Assembly (NCBI RefSeq): GCF_003892345.1
Contig: NZ_RRUE01000002.1
Location: 443,655-507,654 of the forward strand
Reading direction: 5' to 3'
DNA: 64,000 nucleotides
Source of the DNA: Lautropia dentalis
Lineage (GTDB): Bacteria > Pseudomonadota > Gammaproteobacteria > Burkholderiales > Burkholderiaceae_E
Shown here: positions 18,354 through 27,554 of the stretch, piece by piece
Layout: the number at the start of each line of letters is the position of its first letter
Numbering within the stretch: the stretch's first letter is position 1
The notes under the pieces: model-generated
Seen by the model: only the letters and a program-made list of their open reading frames with translations
Told to the model about the DNA's origin: nothing
Database searches by the model: none
Translations under genes and position numbers: made by a program

Positions 18354-18716
18354 ATGAGTAATCTGGCCATGTGGCTGACCGCACTGGTCGCTGCGGAGCA
18401 CGCGCTGATCGTGTGGGTGGAGATGTTCAGCTGGGAGAAGACGGGGCCACGGGTGTTCCGCTCGCTGCCGGTGACGCTGTTTGCACCCACGAAGACGATG
18501 GCAGCCAATCAGGGTCTCTACAACGCCTTTCTGGTGGCAGGGCTCCTGTGGGCGCTGATTGCCGGGGATGCGCTGTGGCAGCTGCGGCTGGCCTGCTTCT
18601 TTCTGGGCTGCGTGGTGGTGGCCGGTGCCTACGGGGGCATGACCGTGGGACGAAAAATCTTCTTCGTGCAGGGCCTGCCGGCCCTGCTGGCGCTGGTGGC
18701 CGTGCTGGTGGGCTGA
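18354..18716 (+). CDS. DUF1304 family membrane protein
   Basis: 120 residues with four membrane helices. It shows the DUF1304 pattern: AEHALIVWVEMFSWEKTGPRVF, then NQGLYNAFLVAGLLWAL, AGAYGGMTVGRKIFFVQGLPALLAL at the end. Members are small inner-membrane proteins of unknown function. The start is the first ATG of the frame and lies just after the TATAAT. It converges with the next gene on the minus strand. Confidence 0.88.
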   Translation: MSNLAMWLTALVAAEHALIVWVEMFSWEKTGPRVFRSLPVTLFAPTKTMAANQGLYNAFLVAGLLWALIAGDALWQLRLACFFLGCVVVAGAYGGMTVGRKIFFVQGLPALLALVAVLVG

Positions 18717-18747
18717 GATCAGTTCCCGCGCCAATGGGTCGGGATCG

Positions 18748-19788
18748 TCACAGCCGCGGCCAGGTCTGCGGGCCGGTTACCCAGTAAAAACTGCGCGCGC
18801 CGGGGTTGAAGTCGGTGGGGGGCAGATAGCCACGCATGTCGTCGACTTCGGTGCGGTCGTAATTCAGGGCCTTGCCGAAGGTCCAGTCGCCGGGCACGCT
18901 CCAGACCTGGCAGACGGTCCGGCTGACGCTGCCCACGCTGTCGTACCAGCAGAGTTTGGCCTGTTGCGGGTTGTCACCCTTTTTCACCTGTACGGAATAG
19001 CTGCCGCTGTTCGTATTGTCCGTGCCCTTGTAGCTCTGCACGAACGTGTCGAAGGTGATGAAATCCATTTTGGACACACCTTTCGGCGCGTCTGCCTTCA
19101 GTTCATAGGTTTTTGGACCCTGTGAGGCCGTTTCCTGTTCCAGCTTCATGGTGTTGGCCAGCGTGATGCCTTCGTCCGTGACCTGGACGGGGATGGTAGC
19201 GCTGCTGTTCAGGAAGACCTCGCTGGCGGAACCACTGTTGCTGCCCTTCATGCCCGTGTTGAGGTGGTAGAAGAAATTGCTCTGGGCCAGGAAGAAATTG
19301 CCGTCGGCGGTACGCTCGTTTTTCGGAGAGCCATTGTCATTGGCATCGGTGTAGTACTGGTAGGCCGCGATGTTGGGCAATTCGGGGGCGGGATTGTCCT
19401 GTTTCTTCCAGGTGCTGCTGTCGGCCGGGTAGCCGGTGATCACTTCGTCCGGGAAGCCACTATAGTCGGCATTCTGCATCGACAGGCCCAGCAGTGCGTG
19501 GAACAGCTCGCCACTGATGCCCTGTTCGTTGATCGGCTGCTGGGCGGGCGTGGCGGGGTCTGCATCGCTCGTGCCGGTGCCCGTGCTGGTGTTGCCCGTA
19601 TTGGCACTGGTGCTGGCGGCTGCGGCGCTGCCACTGCTGTCGGGGCCGGCTGCGGTCCCGCCACCGGGCTGTTCATGCGCAAGGGCCGCGCCAGCGATCA
19701 GCCCCGCGGCAAGGGCGACGATGGCACGGGTGCCGGGACTGGTGATGACGCGCATGTGCAGTGGCGTCGTGGTGCTCTGATCTGGCAT
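18748..19788 (-). CDS. secreted protein of unknown function
   Basis: 346 residues from the ATG at 19788, preceded by AAAGGAGCATTCC. The N-terminus has a charged start, a hydrophobic segment (AIVALAAGLIAGAALA) and a likely cleavage site before HEQPGG, so export is expected. It is followed by a Ser/Thr/Gly/Ala-rich linker (residues about 45-85). The C-terminal 250 residues are rich in Tyr, Asn, Asp and aromatic residues and have two cysteines close together (LCWYDS, TVCQVW). I do not recognise the family. It has no obvious operon partner. Confidence 0.65.
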   Translation of the reverse strand: MPDQSTTTPLHMRVITSPGTRAIVALAAGLIAGAALAHEQPGGGTAAGPDSSGSAAAASTSANTGNTSTGTGTSDADPATPAQQPINEQGISGELFHALLGLSMQNADYSGFPDEVITGYPADSSTWKKQDNPAPELPNIAAYQYYTDANDNGSPKNERTADGNFFLAQSNFFYHLNTGMKGSNSGSASEVFLNSSATIPVQVTDEGITLANTMKLEQETASQGPKTYELKADAPKGVSKMDFITFDTFVQSYKGTDNTNSGSYSVQVKKGDNPQQAKLCWYDSVGSVSRTVCQVWSVPGDWTFGKALNYDRTEVDDMRGYLPPTDFNPGARSFYWVTGPQTWPRL

Positions 19789-20015
19789 GGAATGCTCCTT
19801 TCTGTGCGGGGCCTCTGCCATGAGCGTCACATGGATGCGCATCACAGGGTGACGCGCTGCATCGTCCGGGCATGGGAACTGCGTTTCGCCGGGCTTTTCC
19901 AGAGGGCCCCTGGGTCATGGGAGCGTTCAGGGTACGTGCGTTGTCCGTCCGGGCGATAGCTGCCAGAAAGCACCAGCCCGATCTGGTGGGGGGCAGCATG
20001 GGTCCACGACACACG

Positions 20016-20303
20016 CTACCTGTCGTGACCTTTCTGCTTCGTATCCACCCGGACTTCCACCGACATGCCGGGCGCCAACCGCTTCAGTTCCTGCTGGTCG
20101 GGGTCGAGCGTGACCTTCACCGCCATGCGCTGGGCGACCTTCACGAAATTGCCCGTCCCACTGTCGGCCTTGATGATGCTGAATTCCGATGTCGTGGCCG
20201 GTGAAATCTCGGCCACACGACCGGCATACGACTGTCCGCCCAGAGCATCCACGGTGACCCGGATCGGCTGGCCGATGCGCACATTCTTCCTGTTCGAACA
20301 GCA
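20016..20303 (-). pseudogene. HlyD/EmrA membrane-fusion protein, C-terminal remnant
   Basis: The last ~95 codons of a minus-strand frame read KNVRIGQPIRVTVDALGG, YAGRVAEISPATTSEFSIIKA and GNFVKVAQRMAVKVTLDP, ending PGMSVEVRVDTK. This is the C-terminal beta domain of EmrA/HlyD-type efflux adaptors, which are normally 350-400 residues. Upstream of about 20300 homology stops and the sequence becomes the hipBA promoter region. No partner efflux pump or outer-membrane channel is present. The gene is truncated at its 5' side and is probably dead. Confidence 0.7.
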
Positions 20304-20353
20304 GCAACATGATAGCTTGACGCTTTTCGTCAATTCACGGCCTCCAGGCCGGT

Positions 20354-20373
20354 TATAATGTTCCAAATGGAAC
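20354..20373 (+). promoter_or_regulatory. candidate hipBA promoter/operator
   Basis: TATAAT at 20354-20359 is followed directly by the palindrome GTTCCAAATGGAAC (six-base arms, AA centre) at 20360-20373, 30 bases before the hipB ATG. HipB proteins usually repress their own operon through such palindromes. A second inverted repeat, TTGACG-CTTTT-CGTCAA, lies at 20317-20333. Confidence 0.5.
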
Positions 20374-20402
20374 GAATCTGATGTTTTGGCACTCCTGGTA
20401 GA

Positions 20403-20735
20403 ATGCTTATGGAACACCCCCTGCCCCTGTCGGCCGAGCGCGCCCTGCGCAAGCTCGGCCACGACATTTCGCTGGCCCGCCGCCGGCGCCGCTTCTCCCA
20501 GGCCTCGCTGGCCGAGCGGATAGGTGCATCCGTATCCACGGTGCGTCGCATGGAACAGGGCGACCCGCGCATCCCCATTCACTTCCATGCCCGTGCCCTG
20601 CTGGTCTTCGGTGAACTCAAGGCGCTGGAGAACATCCTCGACACGGCCAACGACGACATCGGCCTCATGCTGATGGACGAAAACCTGCCCAAACGCATCC
20701 GGGCAAAGCGCCATACCCCGGACGGCGGGCTTTGA
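20403..20735 (+). CDS. hipB: HipB-like antitoxin, XRE helix-turn-helix
   Basis: 110 residues. The central HTH reads LGHDISLARRRRRFSQASLAERIGASVSTVRRMEQGDPRIP, a classic XRE domain. The C-terminus includes ALENILDTANDDIGLMLMDENLPKRIRAKR, matching antitoxins found upstream of HipA kinases. It binds operator DNA and its HipA partner. It is first of the pair, 86 bases ahead of hipA. A second in-frame ATG is at 20409. Confidence 0.8.
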   Translation: MLMEHPLPLSAERALRKLGHDISLARRRRRFSQASLAERIGASVSTVRRMEQGDPRIPIHFHARALLVFGELKALENILDTANDDIGLMLMDENLPKRIRAKRHTPDGGL

Positions 20736-20821
20736 AGCGTGTCATGCGTTCATTCGGAGCCGGCGCCGGGACGGAGGGATCCGTGACGGGCTCCCACCGA
20801 AAGACATGATCGACGAGCACC

Positions 20822-22129
20822 ATGATCAGATCATCCGCCAGAACGTCCAGCCCAACCACCCGTCAGCAGGTCCAGCTGTGCCTGGGCGAGACCGGTACCC
20901 CGGTTGGGTCGTTGATCTACACCCGGCAGGGGCGCCGGGAAAACAGCACCTTTGCCTATTACGACAACTGGCTCGCCAACCCGAACCACTTCAACGTCTC
21001 GGCCGACCTTCAGCTGACGCCTGGCTACCAGTCCCACAAAGCCGCATCGGCGCACGATTCCGTCTTTCACGGCGCGATTGCCGATACCGCGCCGGATGCC
21101 TGGGGCCGGCGTGTCATCGCCCGTGACCACGCCAAACGCCGCCGTGCCGATCCCGGCCTGCCCCCACTCACCGAGCTGGATTATTTGCTGGCTGTCGATG
21201 ATTTCAGCCGTGTCGGTGCCCTGCGACTGCAGGATTCGTCCGGACAATGGCAACGTACCGTCGAAGAAGGTCGCCGCCGGACACCCCCTCTCATCGAACT
21301 GGAAAAGACCTACCGCGCCAGTCGTGCGCTGGAAAGCGGCCAGGAAAGCGCCGAAGACCTGCGCTACCTGCAGGGCAAGGGCACCTCACTGGGTGGCATG
21401 CGCCCCAAGTGCACGATGGTTGACGAAGACGGCTGGCTGGCCATTGGCAAGTTCCCCAGTGTGGGCGATGGCCGCAGCGTCACCCGTGGTGAGGTACTGG
21501 CACTGAAACTGGCGGAAAAGGCCGGTATTCCTGCAGCTCCGGCGCGCATCGTGCAGCTGGGCGACACCCCCATCGCCGTCATCCGTCGCTTCGACCGCAC
21601 CACGAACAACCATCGCATCCCCTACCAGTCTGCCGCCACGCTGCTGCAGGCTTCACGCGAGGAAGACCGCAGTTACACCGAGCTGGTCGACGCCCTGCAC
21701 ACCCATGCAAAGAACCCTACTGCCGACATTCAGCAGCTGTGGCGCCGGATTCTTTTCAACCTGCTGATCACCAACGTGGATGACCATCTGCAGAACCACG
21801 GGTTTCTGCACGTCGACAATGGTCACTGGCGCCTCGCCCCCGCCTTCGACATCAACCCCTTTCCCGACCGGGAGCGCGAGTCCAAGACCTGGCTCTCCGA
21901 AGAAGACGGCCCGATCACCGACGTACACATGCTGATGGCGCGGGCGCCCTGGTTTTCCCTGAACGATGAACAGGCCCTGCAGGTATTGCACGAAGTCCAC
22001 CGGGCTGTTTCCCGGTGGAGACAGGTTGCGCTCAGCCCAGCCGTTGGTCTGAAGTCCACGGAGCTGGACGACTTTGCTGCCGCCTTCGAACACGAACAGA
22101 TGGTGGCCGCTGCCACCCTGTTGCGTTGA
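20822..22129 (+). CDS. hipA: HipA-type serine/threonine kinase toxin
   Basis: 435 residues, normal for HipA. An N-terminal couple-HipA region (VGSLIYTRQGRRENSTFAYY) is followed by the kinase core: Gly-rich loop KGTSLGGMRPK near residue 190, catalytic loop LLITNVDDHLQNHGFLH near residue 317, and metal-binding APAFDINPFP near residue 338. HipA kinases phosphorylate aminoacyl-tRNA synthetases or related targets and cause growth arrest. All key motifs look intact, so it is probably active and restrained by the upstream HipB. The target cannot be read. Confidence 0.88.
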   Translation: MIRSSARTSSPTTRQQVQLCLGETGTPVGSLIYTRQGRRENSTFAYYDNWLANPNHFNVSADLQLTPGYQSHKAASAHDSVFHGAIADTAPDAWGRRVIARDHAKRRRADPGLPPLTELDYLLAVDDFSRVGALRLQDSSGQWQRTVEEGRRRTPPLIELEKTYRASRALESGQESAEDLRYLQGKGTSLGGMRPKCTMVDEDGWLAIGKFPSVGDGRSVTRGEVLALKLAEKAGIPAAPARIVQLGDTPIAVIRRFDRTTNNHRIPYQSAATLLQASREEDRSYTELVDALHTHAKNPTADIQQLWRRILFNLLITNVDDHLQNHGFLHVDNGHWRLAPAFDINPFPDRERESKTWLSEEDGPITDVHMLMARAPWFSLNDEQALQVLHEVHRAVSRWRQVALSPAVGLKSTELDDFAAAFEHEQMVAAATLLR

Positions 22130-22180
22130 GCACCAGGGCAGATATCATGGCATTCGCACCAGCACGGAAGGAAATTGCCC

Positions 22181-22933
22181 ATGGCTTCCACACCCCTGCA
22201 TGACAAACTCAAGGCGCCCTTCAGAGATGATGCCCGGACAGACAGCGACGGTATCCTGCGCTGCCTTGACCGAACCGCTGTAACCGGAGACAACCAGCGC
22301 TACATGTCCATGTACGACTGGATGGCCCGGTGGTATGACTTCGGTGAAAGGTGGATCGGAAAGCTCAAGTACGGCAATGGCATTCCCAACATGCGCCGGC
22401 AGCTGATGCAGGAACTGCCATGGCGCAATGGCTGCTCCGCCCTGTATGTCTCGATCGGCACCGGTGCAGACCTGCGCTACCTGCCAGCATCCATCGATGC
22501 TGCCACACTCGACCTGGTCGGACTGGACATCTCACTGGGCATGCTGAGGCGCTGCAGACGGGTATGGCGCAGAAAGCTTGATCTGTCTCTTGTGCACGCC
22601 AGTGCAGAGGATCTTCCTTTTGCAGACCACAGCTTCGATATCGTCTTTCATGTAGGCGGCATCAATTTCTTCAACGACAAGAAACGTGCCCTGCAGGAAA
22701 TGGCCCGCGTCACCCGTCCCGGTACGAAAATCATGATTGCCGACGAAACGGCTGACTTCGTGGACGAGCAGTACAAGAAAAGCCTCTTCACCCGCAGCTA
22801 CTTCGATGACACCCAGTTCGACCTTAAGGAGATCATAGCCGCCATACCCGCCGGCATGCAGGATGTAAATACCCAGCTGATCTGGAACAACCGATTCTAC
22901 TGCATCACCTTCCGTACGCCTGACGTTTGCTGA
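22181..22933 (+). CDS. class I SAM-dependent methyltransferase
   Basis: 250 residues from the ATG at 22181, preceded by GGAAGGAAATTGCCC. A Methyltransf_11-type fold: motif I LYVSIGTGADLRYLP (less Gly-rich than usual), acidic strand-2 end LVGLDISLGMLRRC, then ASAEDLPFADHSFDIVFHVGGINFF and RVTRPGTKIMIADET. The N-terminal YMSMYDWMARWYDFGERW resembles UbiE-like enzymes. The substrate is unknown. It follows hipA by 51 bases on the same strand but has no functional link that I can see. Confidence 0.75.
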   Translation: MASTPLHDKLKAPFRDDARTDSDGILRCLDRTAVTGDNQRYMSMYDWMARWYDFGERWIGKLKYGNGIPNMRRQLMQELPWRNGCSALYVSIGTGADLRYLPASIDAATLDLVGLDISLGMLRRCRRVWRRKLDLSLVHASAEDLPFADHSFDIVFHVGGINFFNDKKRALQEMARVTRPGTKIMIADETADFVDEQYKKSLFTRSYFDDTQFDLKEIIAAIPAGMQDVNTQLIWNNRFYCITFRTPDVC

Positions 22934-23019
22934 ACTGCCTCTGTCGGCATTTTTAATTGCGTGTGGATTCATTCAAAACCCGCCCGAAGCCCCCTCCTGG
23001 ACGCACATGACTGTGGACA

Positions 23020-23108
23020 GTGAAGCCAATGAGGATTCCGCGGCTCTACCGCCCTGTCCTGTGTGCCCAAAGGAGTTTCGGAGGGATGAATGAGTCAATG
23101 CCATGCCT
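23020..23108 (+). repeat. dispersed ~90-bp repeat, copy C
   Basis: GAAGCCAATGAGGATTCCGC, then CCGCCCTGTCCTG, GTGCCCAAAGG and GAGGGATGAATGAGTCAATG match copies A and B in order and spacing. It lies immediately 3' of the AraC-type gene that ends at 23119 on the minus strand, as copy B does for a different AraC-type gene. Confidence 0.6.
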
Positions 23109-23118
23109 CACTGGCAAA

Positions 23119-23964
23119 CTACTTGACTGCAAAAACCTCACTCGGAGAAACCCCCATCACCTGGCGCACCATCGCTGAAAAAGCACTCTGATTCCCGTAG
23201 CCCAGCCTGTAGGATATCTCGCCCAACGTCATACCATGGGCCGAAAGCGCCAGAGCATGCGCCAGCAAAGCCTGTTTTCTCCAGACAGAAAATCTGCTAC
23301 CCAGCTCCGTATGGAAAAGTCTGTTGATGGTACTTACACTGGCGCCCGCCTCTCTGGCCATCTCGTCCAACGAACGAGCAAGCGAAGGTTGTTTCATGAA
23401 GGAATCACAAAACGACCGGAGACGACGTTCAGAAGGAAGAGGAACCATCAATGGGCAAGCTGGCGCACCAATGATCTCCAGTAGTATCAAAGAACAATAA
23501 CTTTCGTACCTTCTTGCTAGAATATCTTCAATATTCTCCATGGCTAATGCCTTGACAAGCTCTCTCAAAAGAGGACGAACCTCAATAACACGACAACCCA
23601 ACCATGGAGACAAATCAACGCACTTTTCGGGGACACGCTCCATGCACCCCGGAAGTAATTGCAAAGAACAAAGATGAGCGGTTTCCAGCAACGCTGCAGA
23701 ATGAGAAACCCCAGCAGGTATCCAAACAGCACGCCAAGGCGGAACTGTGTATGTGGCGCGTGTTGTCGTGACCCTGACCACTCCTCGATCAGAAAAAATC
23801 ATCTGATCCCATGCGTGTCGATGGCAGGTAACCTTGGTATTTGCCGCATGCAATCTGAACACGCACCGTACCGGCAGAGCATTCGAGGGAGCAAATTCCG
23901 GCCCCGATAGAGGAAACACCCCGCTATCCTCATTACAGATCAAGGTAGTTGTACGATAATTCAC
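23119..23964 (-). CDS. AraC-family transcriptional regulator
   Basis: 281 residues. An N-terminal cupin-like sensor (FRLHAANTKVTCHRHAWDQMIFSDRGVVRVTT, PPWRAVWIPAGVSHSA) is followed by a C-terminal double HTH (SLDEMAREAGASVSTINRLFHTELG and MTLGEISYRLGYGNQSAFSAMVRQVMGVSPSEVF). The GC content is clearly below the chromosomal average, as in the divergent MFS gene. The usual arrangement is a regulator divergent from the efflux pump it controls. The effector is unknown. Confidence 0.85.
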   Translation of the reverse strand: MNYRTTTLICNEDSGVFPLSGPEFAPSNALPVRCVFRLHAANTKVTCHRHAWDQMIFSDRGVVRVTTTRATYTVPPWRAVWIPAGVSHSAALLETAHLCSLQLLPGCMERVPEKCVDLSPWLGCRVIEVRPLLRELVKALAMENIEDILARRYESYCSLILLEIIGAPACPLMVPLPSERRLRSFCDSFMKQPSLARSLDEMAREAGASVSTINRLFHTELGSRFSVWRKQALLAHALALSAHGMTLGEISYRLGYGNQSAFSAMVRQVMGVSPSEVFAVK

Positions 23965-24551
23965 TCAACCTCCTGTCCGCTGTCTTAAACGATCAATATT
24001 CTTGAGCTATCCCGAACCGAATCAGCACATGGACTACCGTCATGATCGCGAATATTCGGATGACTTTGTGACCAACCAGATCACAACCCTTTGATGTTGA
24101 CACATGCCGTAGCCGACAAGTAATTGGGACTTTCCCCTGCCTGAGATACTCAAGACTGACCGCATCGTACAGTGGAATTTCAGTCATGGATGCGGACCAC
24201 AGCATGATGACGCCCCGCCCCCCTGTTTCGCCGCAGGAATAGGCACATGCTTGCTCTATGGCAACATCTCATATGGAGATGAGATGTTGCAATCGAACGT
24301 CGGCCCCTTCAATACAAAGACCAAGCAAGCCTATCAACCAAACAACTACTACGGCTTCTAAAAACAACTCTTGACATGTATTCATAAACACATGACACAC
24401 AAACGATAACTGATCGTCAACTAACCCAATAGACTATGCCAAGCACAGTGATGACTGCCCAAATAAAAGCACAAATCCACGACACCGAACGTAAATTTCT
24501 CCTGACAAAAATTCAACTTCACAAAACACCCCATAAAACAGGATTGCGATC
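23965..24551. other. AT-rich intergenic between AraC and MFS genes
   Basis: 587 bases of low GC between divergent genes; promoters for both are expected here. A perfect 12-bp inverted repeat lies at 24261-24290. A short minus-strand frame (23993-24205, 70 codons) has no ribosome binding site or recognisable product and is not called a gene. Confidence 0.4.
24261..24290. promoter_or_regulatory. perfect 12-bp inverted repeat, candidate operator
   Basis: GCAACATCTCAT and ATGAGATGTTGC flank a 6-base centre. There is no T-tract on either side, so it is not a typical terminator. Lying between a divergent regulator and transporter gene, it is a good candidate binding site for a dimeric regulator or an RNA hairpin. 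Confidence 0.5.
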
Positions 24552-25217
24552 ATGCAGAAAGAAAACCCATCGTCTCTCTTGAGTGCAGCGGATAAGGTCA
24601 TAATCAACACGTTGATTTTTGGAGCAATTCTTCCGCTACTAGATACGTCCGTGGTCAATGTTGCGCTTCACGACATTGGCTCTCAGTTTGGAGCTTCACT
24701 CGGACTGAGTCAATGGACAATAACCTCGTACACACTGGCCGCTGCAGGTGCCGTGCCACTATCGGGCTGGTTGACGCAAAAAATTGGTAGTAAACGATTA
24801 TGGTTAACAAGTCTATGGATTTTTTTGTTTGGATCCCTGTTCTCTGGCTTGGCATGGAACGTCGAAACGCTGATTTTTTCCAGGGTATTGCAGGGCGTCG
24901 CATGCGGGGTACTTCTCCCGACCATGCAAACCATCGTCATCGAAGCGATCGGAAAGAAGAAAGCAAAGTCCGCCCTGACTGCCATGGCCATACCATCCGT
25001 AATCGCACCCATACTCGGACCCGTAATTGCAGGGGCACTTCTGAGGTTTGCCGACTGGAGAATGATTTTCTGGCTTCATGTGCCGATTTGCGCGGTGGCA
25101 ATATATCTTGGGTGGAGAAATATTCCCAAAGACAGTCGAGAAAATGTTATCGCCGGATTTGACATCATCGGCTTTTTGCTTCTTTGCCCCGGGATGATTC
25201 TGTCGATATATGGAATA

Positions 25218-26789
25218 GTCAGTCCTGAACAACCCAGAATCCGCACGTCAGCCTGTTGCTGAACGGAACGACCGAGAAACTGGACAGGACCGGGTTGGTG
25301 CCGCTCTGCCGCCTACAACGTCATTTCTGACCGATCCGGCAGCATCAGCCGTACACAGGCCAGAATCGACAGCAAAATAAAGGCACAAAAACGCCGCAGC
25401 CGGCGCTGCAGCCGACGCAGCAGCAGCCGGATGTTGTGTCCGGCACCGCACAGCACTGCGTGAAGTGCATCTCCCAATGCCCCCTTGAGCCAGTTTCGGT
25501 CAAGTTTGCCATCGGTCTTCATGTGGCCTATCGTCGGTTCGATGGCACTGCGGCGTCTGATCATCGCCCTGATCCCGCGCGTCACGCCTCGCCTCTGTCC
25601 TGATCGCAGGATTCTCACGCCCGGCACGTCAGCACCGCGATAGCCCTTGTCCACAACGGCAGTGTCGATACGGCAATCTCCCACAATCGACGCTTGCTCC
25701 AGTGCTTCGTACAGGGTGTGGCCGTCGTACGGCCGGCCCGGCATCGATCTTGCGCCCACAACGAAACCTTCCCTGTGCGTCGTGGTGATCGAGACCTTGA
25801 CACCGAACTCGTAGGGATTTCGGGCCTTGCCCTTGCTGATGCACTCCACCTCCTGCGCATGCAGTGCGTACAGCTTGTTCCTGTCTTTCGGCTGCTGCGT
25901 CAGAATCCGTTCGGCCCGTGCCATCAGGTCATCAAGCCATTGACGCAATGGGCCGGTCACCTGCTCTCGTTGCCGGTCGATATCCCGCCAGATACGCCCG
26001 ACCCGTTTGCGCAGCTTGCCGAGCACATTTCGCATCCGCTTGAACTGTCTCGCATGCGCATGGCGGCCCACCTGCCTCGCCAGCTGAGGGGCTACACGAC
26101 TGTAGCTCTGCCGCAGCTTCAGGCCACACGCCCTGGCGGCCTTGACCAGATGCTGTCTGGTACGCTCCAGAAGCCGGGAATCCGTTGGATGCGCAATCGC
26201 TTTCGGCATGACGGTCGTATCCACGATCACCGTCTTGAAGCTGGATTCCTTGAGCATGCCAAGCTCCTGCGCCAGAACCAGCGTCAAAGACAGCATCTCT
26301 TCCACGCCAGCCTCGCCCAGCCTTTTGCGCCAGCGCGTCAGGCTGGACGGATCAATCGGCGGTCTGGTCTGCAGGTAGATCTCCCCGGTGAAGACCTGCC
26401 AGTACGGGTTCTCCACCCAGGTTGCCACCACTTCCTCATCGGACAGATCGAAGGCGTGCTGCAGATACAGCAGCCCCGCAATCAAACGAGGGGACGTGGC
26501 GGGCCGCCCCGTACGGGACTTGAACTGGTCCGCCACCAGTGCATCGATGCGCTCCCACTGGATCCGGTCGCCCAGCAGGATCAGCGGATGCTTCAGGTTC
26601 AGGTGATCGCGCAGCGGATACCCGAACAGCTCGCCAGTCTGTGGTTGTGATGGCTTTGGACCCATGAAGACCCCGGAGAAATTGCAAGAAAACGAGCCCC
26701 TATGATCGCAAATCCTGCAATCTCTGCAGGGTGGTTCCCGGGGTCAGACACTGGGTATCAGGGGGTGAGACGGGTTGTTCAGGACCGAC
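25218..26789 (-). mobile_element. IS5/IS1182-type insertion sequence, 1572 bp
   Basis: The ends are imperfect 18-base inverted repeats (17 of 18 match) sharing GTCCTGAACAACCC: left 25218-25235, right 26772-26789. The element is flanked by identical 6-base sequences GGAATA (25212-25217 and 26790-26795), read as a target-site duplication. It contains one transposase gene on the minus strand. Clean ends, a restorable target gene and an intact transposase suggest a recent insertion. Confidence 0.88.
25313..26665 (-). CDS. DDE transposase, IS5/IS1182 type
   Basis: 450 residues. An N-terminal DUF772-like region (GRPATSPRLIAGLLYLQHAFDLSDEEVV) is followed by a DDE core: first Asp in FKTVIVDTTVMPKAI, second in AVVDKGYRGADVPGV, and Glu in RSAIEPTIGHMKTDGKLDRN. 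A basic coiled stretch separates the first two. The reading frame is intact, so the element could be active. It lies inside, and antisense to, the split MFS gene. Confidence 0.88.
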   Translation of the reverse strand: MGPKPSQPQTGELFGYPLRDHLNLKHPLILLGDRIQWERIDALVADQFKSRTGRPATSPRLIAGLLYLQHAFDLSDEEVVATWVENPYWQVFTGEIYLQTRPPIDPSSLTRWRKRLGEAGVEEMLSLTLVLAQELGMLKESSFKTVIVDTTVMPKAIAHPTDSRLLERTRQHLVKAARACGLKLRQSYSRVAPQLARQVGRHAHARQFKRMRNVLGKLRKRVGRIWRDIDRQREQVTGPLRQWLDDLMARAERILTQQPKDRNKLYALHAQEVECISKGKARNPYEFGVKVSITTTHREGFVVGARSMPGRPYDGHTLYEALEQASIVGDCRIDTAVVDKGYRGADVPGVRILRSGQRRGVTRGIRAMIRRRSAIEPTIGHMKTDGKLDRNWLKGALGDALHAVLCGAGHNIRLLLRRLQRRLRRFCAFILLSILACVRLMLPDRSEMTL

Positions 26790-27554
26790 GGAATAGAAAG
26801 CATAAACCCTTCCAGCCCGGCTGACATGAATACAGACATTACTGTCGCTTCAGTCGGGATTGTGTTTTTGGCATCGTTCTTCCTGATTTCAAAACGGAAG
26901 CCAGACAGCTCGTTGATAGATATATCAATGTTCAAGCACTCGAATTTCAGGAAAGCGAGTTTGCTGTTATTCACCTCCAGTGCTGTCTATTATGGTGGGA
27001 TAATGCTGTACCCTCTCTATTTCATCCAGCATGACGGATATCCTTCCTATCTTGCAGGTATACTTCTTGGAGTCCACGGGATTGGAACTCTTCTGTCACG
27101 CTGGAAACTCGACAGAATATCCAGAGCAGTTGGAGAAGAGCGAACGGCATTCCTGGCAGTCATCTTGACTATCATGGGATCATGCATAGTGGGTTGGCAC
27201 GGAGAACTTGGAAATAGATGGGTTCTGGGCTTTGGCATGCTCCTCCGTGGTGCCGGAATAGGGGTTCTGACCATCATTTCCATGGCTGGAGCATATGTAG
27301 GATTGACCGACAGGCAGATATCCCATGCCAGCTCTGTTACTCGCATGATGACTCATCTTGGAGCCACGATTGGCGTCACCGGGGTAACCATCGCGATCAA
27401 GGTATCATCTGATGGATATCTATTTTCGGGTTCCGTTTTTGATGCGGGACATGTTTTCCTGCTGGCGTTATCTACGCTCTGTTTTTTCATGATAAACAGA
27501 CAGAAAAAGTAGCTCGTTGCATGAAAAACTGTCGGATAGACTGGGCTGTAAAAA

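Larger units (their letters stand above)
24552..27512 (+). pseudogene. DHA2-type MFS drug transporter, split by IS insertion
   Basis: The 5' part (24552-25217, 222 codons) encodes an MFS N-terminal half: FGAILPLLDTSVVNVALHDIG, TITSYTLAAAGAVPLSGWLTQKIGSKRLW and GVLLPTMQTIVIEAIGKKK. The 3' part (26796-27512, 238 codons) encodes the remaining helices to FFMINRQKK. Removing 25218-26789 and one copy of the duplicated GGAATA rejoins the halves in frame as ILSIYGI-ESINPSS, a 460-residue protein of normal size. The family exports drugs by proton antiport. The low GC matches the AraC gene. As it stands, no full transporter can be made. Confidence 0.9.

Noticed and set aside
23993-24205. 70-codon minus-strand gene in the AraC-MFS gap
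   Set aside because: No ribosome binding site, no recognisable product, and it lies in a region expected to be regulatory.
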